Shown here: positions 57,618 to 64,000 of the stretch, one piece after another | Layout of the letters: the number at the start of each line of letters is the position of its first letter | How positions within the stretch are numbered: the stretch's first letter is position 1 | Assembly: GCF_018449675.1 (NCBI RefSeq) | Contig: NZ_JAAVUZ010000004.1 | Span: forward strand, 62,001-126,000 | Length of the DNA stretch: 64,000 nucleotides | DNA from: Glaciihabitans sp. dw_435 | GTDB taxonomy: Bacteria > Actinomycetota > Actinomycetes > Actinomycetales > Microbacteriaceae | Reading direction: 5' to 3' | The notes under the pieces: generated by a model | Told to the model about the DNA's origin: nothing | The model's database searches: none | What the model saw: the letters and a program-made list of their open reading frames with translations, nothing else | Program-made: the position numbers and the translations under genes

Positions 57618-60161
57618 TTACTTCGCGTCCCGCGCCTGCGCGAGAAGGGCGCGCTCGACGCCGGCGAGGTTCTCGATCACGAGGCGGCGCAGCGCGGGCA
57701 CCTCGGGGTTTGCGTCGAGCCAGGCGCGCGTGGCATCCACCAGGTCCTGCGACGCGAGCGCAGCAGGGTAGAGGCCGACGATGAACGTCTGGGCGATGGC
57801 GTAGCTACGCGACTTCCAGATGCCATCAATGGCAGCAAAGTACGGGGCAACCATGTCGGCGAGGGGCGCCGGGTCGTTCACGTGACCGTAGCCGAGCGTG
57901 ATGTTGCGCACGATGGCGTTGGGCAGCTTGTCGCTGTCCGCCATCGAGTCGAACGCCGCAAGCTTGCCCTCGGTCGTCGTGATGGTCGCGCTCGCGCGGG
58001 CGGCGGCCTGCTGGCCGTTTGCGGTGGTGTCCTTCGCCAGGGCTGCCTCGATCTCCGCCGTGCCAGCGGCGCCCGTGAGCACCAGGCCCTCGAGCAGCTC
58101 CCAGCTGAGGTCCGTGTCGATCTCCAGTCCCGGCAGCGTGATGGAACCATCGCGCAGGTGGGCGAGCGTCTCCGCGTGCTCCGGCATGGAGGCGAGCGAC
58201 GCGAAGAACTTCACGAACTGGAACTGCGCGTCGGAGCCGGCCTCGGCGTTCTGCGCGAGCTCCCAGAGGGTGTCACCGATGAGGCGGATCGTGTTGGCAC
58301 GCTGCGCGGGGGCCACGTACATGCGGGCGACGGTGCCGAGCTGTCCGAGCGTGGTGCGCAGCGTCGTGCTCTCGGTCTCGGTCGCGATGTTGCTGAGCAC
58401 GAGGCGCACGTAGTCGCTGGGCGATGCCTCGCCGTCGCGGGTGGCATCCCAGACGGCACCCCAGACGATCGAGCGGGCGAGCGCGTTCTCGATGCCGGCG
58501 AGGTGCTCGATGGCCGTCTCGAGCGATGCGTCATCGAGGCGAATCTTCGCGTAGGCGAGGTCGTCGTCGTTGAGCAGCACGAGGTCGGGCTTGGTGAGTC
58601 CCACCAGCTCGGGAACCTCGGTGCGCTCGCCGTCGATATCCAGCTCGAGGCGGTGACTGCGGCTGAGCACGCCGTCGGCCAGCGTGTAGAACCCGATGGC
58701 AAGGCGGTGCGGGCGGATCGTGGGGTAGTCGGCGACCGCGGACTGCTCGACAGCGAACGCGGTGATCGTGCCCGAGGCATCCGTCTGGATCGATGGACGA
58801 AGCGTGTTGACGCCGGCCGTTTCGAGCCACTGTGCCGACCAACCGCTCAGGTCACGTCCGCTGGTGATCTCGAGCTCGGCGAGAAGGTCGGACAGCTCGG
58901 TGTTGCCGTACGCGTGCTTCTTGAAGTACGCGGCGACACCGGCGAAGAACGCGTCGATACCCACCCAGGCGACGAGCTGCTTGATGACCGAGCCGCCCTT
59001 CGCGTAGGTGATGCCATCGAAGTTGACCTGCACGTCTTCGAGGTCGTTGATGGTGGCGACGACCGGGTGGGTGGACGGCAGCTGGTCCTGGCGGTACGCC
59101 CAGCTCTTTTCCATGGCCTGGAACGTGGTCCAGGCTTCGGTCCACTCGGTGGCCTCGGCGGTGGCGATGGTCGATGCCCACTCGGCGAAAGACTCGTTCA
59201 GCCAGAGGTCGTTCCACCACTTCATGGTGACGAGGTCGCCGAACCACATGTGGGCGAGCTCGTGCAGGATCGTGACGACGCGGCGCTCCTTGATGGCGTC
59301 GGTCACCTTCGAGCGGAAGACGTAGGTCTCGGTGAACGTGACGATGCCCGCGTTCTCCATGGCGCCCGCGTTGAACTCGGGAACGAAGAGCTGGTCGTAC
59401 TTCTCAAACGGGTAGGCGTAGTCGAACTTCTCCTCGAAGTAGCCAAAGCCCTGGCGGGTCTTCTCGAAGATGTAGTCGGCGTCGAGGTACTGGCTGAGTG
59501 ACTTGCGGGCGTACAGGCCGAGGGGGATGACCCGGCCGTCGCGGCTCGTGAGCTCGCTCTCGACCTTGGCGTAGGGGCCGGCAACGAGTGCCGTGATGTA
59601 GCTGGAGAGCACGGGGGTGGGGGAGAACGACCAGACGGAGCGGGTCGCGTCCAGCATCTCCGGCGCGGGAGTCGGCGAGTTGCTGACGACGGCCCAGGCG
59701 CTCGGCGCGGTGACCGTGAACTGGAACGTCGCCTTCAGGTCGGGCTGCTCAAACACCGCGAAGACGCGGCGGGAGTCCGGCACTTCGAACTGCGTGTAGA
59801 GGTAGACCTCGTTATCCACCGGGTCGACGAAGCGGTGCAGGCCCTCACCGGTGTTGGTGTATTCGGCGTCGGCGACGACGGTGAGCACGTTCTGCTCGGC
59901 AAGGTTGTCGAGCTGGATGCGCACGCCGTCGCTCACGACGCTCGGGTCAAGCGAAACGCCGTTGAGGCTGACCGAGTGCACGGTACGGGTAATGGCATCG
60001 ATAAAGGTGGATGCCCCGGGGGTCGCTGCAAAGTTCACCGTCGTCGTCGCGGCGAACGTCTCATCTCCGGTCGTGAGGTCGAGGTTGACGCTATAGCTCG
60101 TCACGGTGACGATTGCCTTGCGTTCCTGGGCCTCGATACGGGTGAGGTTTTCTCCTGGCAC
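57618..60161 (-). CDS. pepN: Aminopeptidase N
   Basis: An 847-residue M1 zinc metallopeptidase that removes N-terminal residues from peptides. The substrate-anchor motif GAMEN is at 266-270; the zinc site is HELAHMWFGDL (H300, E301, H304) with the third ligand E323 in LWLNESFAEW. Length and domain order fit actinobacterial PepN, including a long C-terminal helical domain. There is no signal peptide, so it is cytoplasmic. ATG 60161. Confidence 0.97.
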   Translation of the reverse strand: MPGENLTRIEAQERKAIVTVTSYSVNLDLTTGDETFAATTTVNFAATPGASTFIDAITRTVHSVSLNGVSLDPSVVSDGVRIQLDNLAEQNVLTVVADAEYTNTGEGLHRFVDPVDNEVYLYTQFEVPDSRRVFAVFEQPDLKATFQFTVTAPSAWAVVSNSPTPAPEMLDATRSVWSFSPTPVLSSYITALVAGPYAKVESELTSRDGRVIPLGLYARKSLSQYLDADYIFEKTRQGFGYFEEKFDYAYPFEKYDQLFVPEFNAGAMENAGIVTFTETYVFRSKVTDAIKERRVVTILHELAHMWFGDLVTMKWWNDLWLNESFAEWASTIATAEATEWTEAWTTFQAMEKSWAYRQDQLPSTHPVVATINDLEDVQVNFDGITYAKGGSVIKQLVAWVGIDAFFAGVAAYFKKHAYGNTELSDLLAELEITSGRDLSGWSAQWLETAGVNTLRPSIQTDASGTITAFAVEQSAVADYPTIRPHRLAIGFYTLADGVLSRSHRLELDIDGERTEVPELVGLTKPDLVLLNDDDLAYAKIRLDDASLETAIEHLAGIENALARSIVWGAVWDATRDGEASPSDYVRLVLSNIATETESTTLRTTLGQLGTVARMYVAPAQRANTIRLIGDTLWELAQNAEAGSDAQFQFVKFFASLASMPEHAETLAHLRDGSITLPGLEIDTDLSWELLEGLVLTGAAGTAEIEAALAKDTTANGQQAAARASATITTTEGKLAAFDSMADSDKLPNAIVRNITLGYGHVNDPAPLADMVAPYFAAIDGIWKSRSYAIAQTFIVGLYPAALASQDLVDATRAWLDANPEVPALRRLVIENLAGVERALLAQARDAK

Positions 60162-60246
60162 GGGTTTTGCTCCTTCGCAGCGGGGATTATGTCCGGGGTT
60201 CAGCCTAAACCGCCCGCAGCCCGCCCAAATGCGGCCGTCTCGGGTG

Positions 60247-61023
60247 CTACCAGGTGGAGTCGCCGCGGATCACGGCATCGCTGCCGCCGTCCACGAACAC
60301 GACCTGCCCGCACAGGTGGCTGTTCTCTTCTCCGGCGAGCCAGGCGAGCAGGCGGGCGGGCACGATGGCGTCGGCGAACCCGCCGAGGGGCATCGGGACG
60401 CCAGCGCGGGTCTGCTCGCGACCTTCCTCTGTCGCGAGCAGACCAGCGGTCATGGGGGTGATGATCACACCGGGGGCGATGGCGTTGAGGGGGATTCCGG
60501 CGCCAGCCCAGTCATCGGTGGGTGCCGTCCTGCGGATCCACTGCGCGAACGCCCGCTTGGTCGAGGCGTAGATGCGTCCGCCGGTGACGTCGCTCTCGAT
60601 CTCCGAGGCGCGCAGCAGGGCGGCCGGTTCATCCATTTCCCGCATATCGTCGACGAGCTCGGTGTCGACGGGATGAAGGCTGGCCATGGATGCGACGCCG
60701 ACGGCACGGGGAGCGGGAGAACCTGCCAGCAGTGGGCGCAGACCCTCGAGCGTCGCGATCATGCCGAAGTAATTGACGCCGACGGTGGCGCAGCTCTCCG
60801 CCGCCAACCCCGCGATGGCGAGAACTCCGTCGATGGTGCCCCCGCTGATGCGGGCGACCTCGGTGACAAGCTCATCGCGTCCCTCGGGGGAATTGAGATC
60901 GACGGTCACGTCAGCGTCGTGAAGATCGACGCCGATGACTGTTTCTCCGCGGCTCGTGAGCAGCTCGGCGGTGGCCTTACCGATTCCCGAAGCGGCTCCG
61001 GTGACAACGTAGGTGCGGGTCAT
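60247..61023 (-). CDS. Short-chain dehydrogenase/reductase
   Basis: A 258-residue classical SDR. The cofactor motif VVTGAASGIGKATAELL is at 5-21; the D in VDLHDADVT suggests NAD(H); the catalytic Y and K lie in GRIYASTKRAF; IAPGVIITPMTAGLLA follows. The family includes hydroxysteroid and other alcohol dehydrogenases; substrate unknown. ATG 61023 is selected over an in-frame ATG 30 nt upstream that adds basic residues. Confidence 0.92.
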   Translation of the reverse strand: MTRTYVVTGAASGIGKATAELLTSRGETVIGVDLHDADVTVDLNSPEGRDELVTEVARISGGTIDGVLAIAGLAAESCATVGVNYFGMIATLEGLRPLLAGSPAPRAVGVASMASLHPVDTELVDDMREMDEPAALLRASEIESDVTGGRIYASTKRAFAQWIRRTAPTDDWAGAGIPLNAIAPGVIITPMTAGLLATEEGREQTRAGVPMPLGGFADAIVPARLLAWLAGEENSHLCGQVVFVDGGSDAVIRGDSTW

Positions 61024-61133
61024 GATGGGTCTCCCTTCGCGTCCGGGCGGCACTGCCCGAATGGTGGGCTGAGCCTAGCTCAGGTCACCATTCGAGCACC
61101 ATGGACTGACGCGTCGGGGTGACGAGACGAGGT
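61024..61133. other. Intergenic region
   Basis: 110 nt, holding the SDR promoter. No terminator is visible for the minus-strand gene at 61134. Confidence 0.35.
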
Positions 61134-61817
61134 CTACGAGCGGGCGTTGGTCGGAATCCGTGACGGGAGGATTTCCGTCACGCTGACCGCGGGCTCAAGG
61201 ATCTCGGTGGTCTCCTCAATCACGGACGTGAGAAGGCGCACGAGACGGTCGCCCCGGTCGACAACACACGCTTCCGCGATACCGATCACCGATGCACGCA
61301 GGATGGCCTCTTCGTTGATGGCAACCGGGCGCGGCCTGTCGACCGCGTCGTCGGCCTCGAAGGCTCTCGCCCACGCCTCGGCTTCCGGTGCGCTCACAAG
61401 CGCGGCACGCACGGTATTCAGCGTGCGCTCCGACACCGGATCGGAGTACGCGGCCAGCAGTCGCTCGCAGCGCAGCAGTCCCGCCGCCAGCGCACGCTGA
61501 CGACTCTCGCTGCAGATCGGCAGCGCGCTCGCCGCGGCGAGGGACGAGACCACCAGGGGAACCCGTGGATCGTTGCCGACCAGCCCGACGACCGATGGAA
61601 TCAGTTCGGGGAGCCGCGCACGGGCCTGATCCGACGTCACGTCGTTGACGAGACGGGCGAGGGCCGCAACGGAGGGGTGGGTGCAGGACGGATGATCGCT
61701 CCAGCGAAGTCCGGCCAGATAGGACGCGTATTCCATGAAGCACGCGCCACGGCGAGGGCTGCGGTGCCGTCCCGGTGAAAGGACGGGCATCAGTAGTTCG
61801 GTGTTAACCCCTTGCAT
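61134..61817 (-). CDS. Conserved-type hypothetical protein
   Basis: A 227-residue mostly helical, soluble protein. An N-terminal block GACFMEYASYLAGLRWSDHP with CTHPSVAALARLVND looks like a conserved motif with two cysteines and several histidines, which could bind metal. No family name can be assigned. ATG 61817 has GGAGG 6-7 nt upstream; the longer frame overlaps rpiB and is a shadow. Divergent from rpiB. Confidence 0.72.
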   Translation of the reverse strand: MQGVNTELLMPVLSPGRHRSPRRGACFMEYASYLAGLRWSDHPSCTHPSVAALARLVNDVTSDQARARLPELIPSVVGLVGNDPRVPLVVSSLAAASALPICSESRQRALAAGLLRCERLLAAYSDPVSERTLNTVRAALVSAPEAEAWARAFEADDAVDRPRPVAINEEAILRASVIGIAEACVVDRGDRLVRLLTSVIEETTEILEPAVSVTEILPSRIPTNARS

Positions 61818-61964
61818 GAGGGCCTCCAAAGACTCGAAACCGGTGGTTCCCAGTGTGCGCTTCGTTTTGCATCTAATCCAGATGCAATCCGTGATTTCAC
61901 CTCGATCTTGGTGATTCCACCAAGCGGTCACACGTGGGGGTCCCTCGGCTTCTAAGCTGAGGTA

Positions 61965-62450
61965 ATGCGCATTCACATCGCGACCGACCATGCGGGTCTC
62001 GAATTCAGCCAGGATCTTCAGAAGCACCTCGCGGAAGCGGGGCACGAGGTCATCGACCACGGACCGAAGACCTACGAGCCGCTGGACGACTACCCGAGTT
62101 TCTGCATCAACGCGGCCCGTGCCGTTGTCGCCGACCAGACCGCAGGCATCGAGGCGCTCGGAATCGTGTTCGGCGGCTCAGGCAACGGCGAGGCCATCGC
62201 CGCCAACAAGGTGACCGGCGCGCGCGCCGCCCTCGTCTGGAACATCGCGACCGCGAAGCTCGGCCGCGAACACAACGACGCAAACCTGATTGCCATCGGC
62301 GCTCGCCAGCACCCCGTCGAGGACGTCATCGAATTCATCGACACGTTCATTGCGACGCCCTTCACGCACGAAGAACGTCATGTTCGCCGCATCGCCCAGC
62401 TCGCCGAGTACGAGACGACGGGCTCCATCACGGGTCACGAGATCTCGTAG
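61965..62450 (+). CDS. rpiB: Ribose-5-phosphate isomerase B
   Basis: A 161-residue pentose-phosphate-pathway enzyme that interconverts ribose 5-phosphate and ribulose 5-phosphate. MRIHIATDHAGLEF starts the fold; GIVFGGSGNGEAIAANKVTG is the phosphate and anion-binding loop (with Ser where some RpiBs have Cys, as in actinobacteria); NIGARQ-like IAIGARQHPVED follows. ATG 61965 follows GAGG. It lies 3 nt before nei. Confidence 0.96.
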   Translation: MRIHIATDHAGLEFSQDLQKHLAEAGHEVIDHGPKTYEPLDDYPSFCINAARAVVADQTAGIEALGIVFGGSGNGEAIAANKVTGARAALVWNIATAKLGREHNDANLIAIGARQHPVEDVIEFIDTFIATPFTHEERHVRRIAQLAEYETTGSITGHEIS

Positions 62451-62453
62451 CGC

Positions 62454-63470
62454 ATGCCAGAGGGTCACTCCGTCCATCGCATCGCCCGCCAGTTCGCCCT
62501 GCACTTCGTGGGGCACCGGGTCGAGGCATCCTCTCCCCAGGGGCGTTTCGCTGGGGGAGCGAGTGAGATCAACGGTCTCGAAATGACCGACGCCAAAGCG
62601 GTCGGCAAACAGATGTTCCTGGAGTTCAACGGCGATCGCTGGTTGCGGGTGCACCTGGGCATGTACGGGGCGTGGGACTTCGCCGGTGACATCACAGCCG
62701 ATGCCACCACGACGTCGGCGAACGGCCGCATGGGGCAGACCAATCAGCGCGGCACGGTCCTGGAGACGGACGACGGCGGGGCGGATGACCCGGGCGCCGG
62801 CCAGAACGGCCAGAACGAGGCATCCCTGCACAGCATCGGCGCACCGCGCCGCACCCGCTTGCGCATGGCGGAATCCGAGAAGCTCGGCGAGGAGATCGAA
62901 TCGTTCCCGCCGGAGCCGATTGGCGCCGTGCGGGTACGACTGCTGACGGATGTCGCCGTCGCCGACCTGCGCGGGCCGACCGCCTGCGAGGTGTTGCAGC
63001 CGGAGCAGGTGCAGGCCGTGATCGACAAGCTCGGACCCGATCCGCTGGTCGATGACCCGGCGGAGGGCGAGGAACGCTTCGTCGACCGCGCCTCGAAGAA
63101 GCCCACTCCGATCGGGCTCATCCTCATGGACCAGAACATCATCAGCGGCATCGGCAACGTCTACCGCGCGGAGATGCTCTTTCGTGCACGTCTGAACCCG
63201 CACACGCCCGGCAAGCTTGTGCCGAAGGAACTGCTGCGCGAGCTCTGGCGCGACTGGACGCACCTGCTCGAAATCGGCGTTCGTACCGGGCAGATGCTCA
63301 CCATGGACGGACTCACCGGCGACGCGTACGTGGCCGCACTCGCACACCGCGATGACCGACACTGGGTGTACCACCGCACAGGAAAGCCGTGTCGCGTGTG
63401 CGGAACGCCCATCGTGATGGAGGTCGCGGCCGGCCGCAAGCTCTACTACTGCCCGAAGGATCAGGCGTAA
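62454..63470 (+). CDS. nei: Fpg/Nei-family DNA glycosylase
   Basis: A 338-residue repair glycosylase/AP lyase for oxidised bases. The N-terminus MPEGHSVHR gives catalytic P2 and E3 (after Met removal). The helix-two-turns-helix lies around LILMDQNIISGIGNVYRAEMLF. The C-terminal zinc finger is CRVCGTPIVMEVAAGRKLYYC (one Cys pair at each end; split). The protein is longer than E. coli Nei (263 aa), mainly from a polar insertion at about 76-125. It is cotranscribed with rpiB. Confidence 0.94.
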   Translation: MPEGHSVHRIARQFALHFVGHRVEASSPQGRFAGGASEINGLEMTDAKAVGKQMFLEFNGDRWLRVHLGMYGAWDFAGDITADATTTSANGRMGQTNQRGTVLETDDGGADDPGAGQNGQNEASLHSIGAPRRTRLRMAESEKLGEEIESFPPEPIGAVRVRLLTDVAVADLRGPTACEVLQPEQVQAVIDKLGPDPLVDDPAEGEERFVDRASKKPTPIGLILMDQNIISGIGNVYRAEMLFRARLNPHTPGKLVPKELLRELWRDWTHLLEIGVRTGQMLTMDGLTGDAYVAALAHRDDRHWVYHRTGKPCRVCGTPIVMEVAAGRKLYYCPKDQA

Positions 63471-63495
63471 CCACAGGTCGTGGCAAGCTGGTCGC

Positions 63496-64000
63496 ATGCG
63501 GCATACCCCGACCTATGTTCTGACCGATCCCGACGAAGTCAAACGCCTGATCCGGGAGAACCCGTGGGCCACGATCGTGTCGAACACCGCCACCGGGCTT
63601 GTCGCCTCGCACTATCCCGTCGTCCTCGAGGAGACCACCGAGGGCATCAGCATCGTCAGCCACGTCGGACGCCCCGATGAGAAGCTGCACGAGCTCGGTC
63701 AGCACGAAATTCTCGTGATCATCCAGGGGCCGCACGGCTACATCTCGCCCGCCTGGTACGCCGAGGGCGACTTCGTTCCCACCTGGAATCACGTGACCGC
63801 CCACCTCTACGGCGTGCCCGAGATTCTCAGCGACGAAGAAAACTTTGAGGTGCTTGGCGACCTCGTCGACCATTTTGAGCAGCGGATGCCGGATCCGATG
63901 AGTCTCGAGATCGATGAGCGCGCCGCCCGCAACATCGCCCGCGGCACTGTCGGCATCCGGTTGCGGGTGACCCGCTTCGACGCGCGACTGAAGCTGAGCC
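63496..64000 (+). CDS. PaiB-like FMN-binding protein, partial
   Basis: The first 168 codons of a PaiB-type protein (usual length about 200-210); the 3' end lies past the window. The pattern MRHTPTYVLTD, NPWATIVSNTATGLVASHYP, GPHGYISPAWYAEGDFVPTWNH (split) and RNIARGTVGIRLRVTRF matches PaiB, a split-barrel flavin/haem-binding family once thought to regulate transcription. ATG 63496. It starts 25 nt after nei, so may be cotranscribed. Confidence 0.9.
   Translation, partial: MRHTPTYVLTDPDEVKRLIRENPWATIVSNTATGLVASHYPVVLEETTEGISIVSHVGRPDEKLHELGQHEILVIIQGPHGYISPAWYAEGDFVPTWNHVTAHLYGVPEILSDEENFEVLGDLVDHFEQRMPDPMSLEIDERAARNIARGTVGIRLRVTRFDARLKLS

Overview
This 64 kb window looks like an ordinary chromosome segment from a high-GC Gram-positive bacterium, most likely a member of the actinobacterial family Microbacteriaceae. 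Evidence for this is the strong G/C preference at third codon positions, frequent GTG starts, 1-4 nt start/stop overlaps, and several actinobacterial or Microbacteriaceae-type small families (DUF3097, SCO4848-like, DUF2017 next to ClpS, a DUF7882-like protein, DUF3618/holin-like envelope proteins). No prophage, insertion sequence, CRISPR array or plasmid function is visible.

Layout. 1-3.1 kb: a partial Na+/H+ antiporter diverges from a membrane protein / histidine kinase / LuxR-type regulator operon. 3.1-5.4 kb: three secreted or surface proteins on the minus strand, including a WxL-interacting-protein (DUF916) homologue and a WxL-like protein. 5.5-9.97 kb: an amino-acid permease and small genes (GerW-like, DUF3097, PspC, HAD phosphatase). 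10-12.2 kb: an overlapping four-gene envelope operon (YtxH-like, holin-like, DUF3618, BrkB/YihY). 12.3-18.6 kb: DUF427, a glycine-rich membrane protein, CorA, an MpaB-type (DUF2236) oxygenase with an FAD oxidoreductase, a DUF7882-like protein and an SRPBCC protein. 18.7-25 kb: a glgX-treY-treZ operon that would convert glycogen to trehalose. 25.1-31.6 kb: DUF1697, an F420-type oxidoreductase, then a TPP riboswitch controlling a thiamine-type ABC transporter (thiB-thiP-thiQ) translationally coupled to a P-loop kinase and a rhodanese.

31.6-38.9 kb: a metallopeptidase-DUF2017-clpS operon, an AAA ATPase, tRNA-His, oligoribonuclease, a MarR regulator, several small proteins, tRNA-Arg and small hypotheticals. 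39-44.5 kb: aldo/keto reductase, msrA, an accessory SSB, a lipoprotein, ettA and a thioesterase. 44.6-52.2 kb: a small basic protein, a zinc-independent bL36 with a Zur-like palindrome, acyl-CoA thioesterase II, a LysE exporter divergent from its ArgP/LysG-type regulator, an MFS transporter and a flavoprotein dehydrogenase. 52.3-64 kb: a qorR/qorB-like redox pair, truncated haemoglobin, MscS channel, an ABC exporter, aminopeptidase N, an SDR enzyme, rpiB, an Nei-type glycosylase and a partial PaiB.

The most interesting signals are regulatory or lineage-specific. They are the WxL-like surface gene group in an actinobacterium, the cysteine-free bL36 with its candidate Zur operator, a ribosome binding site buried in a long hairpin after msrA, three dispersed small proteins that look like one undescribed family, and the riboswitch whose last hairpin hides the thiB ribosome binding site. 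I did not find a clearly new multi-gene defence or biosynthetic system. All functional calls are by reading motifs; no database search was run.
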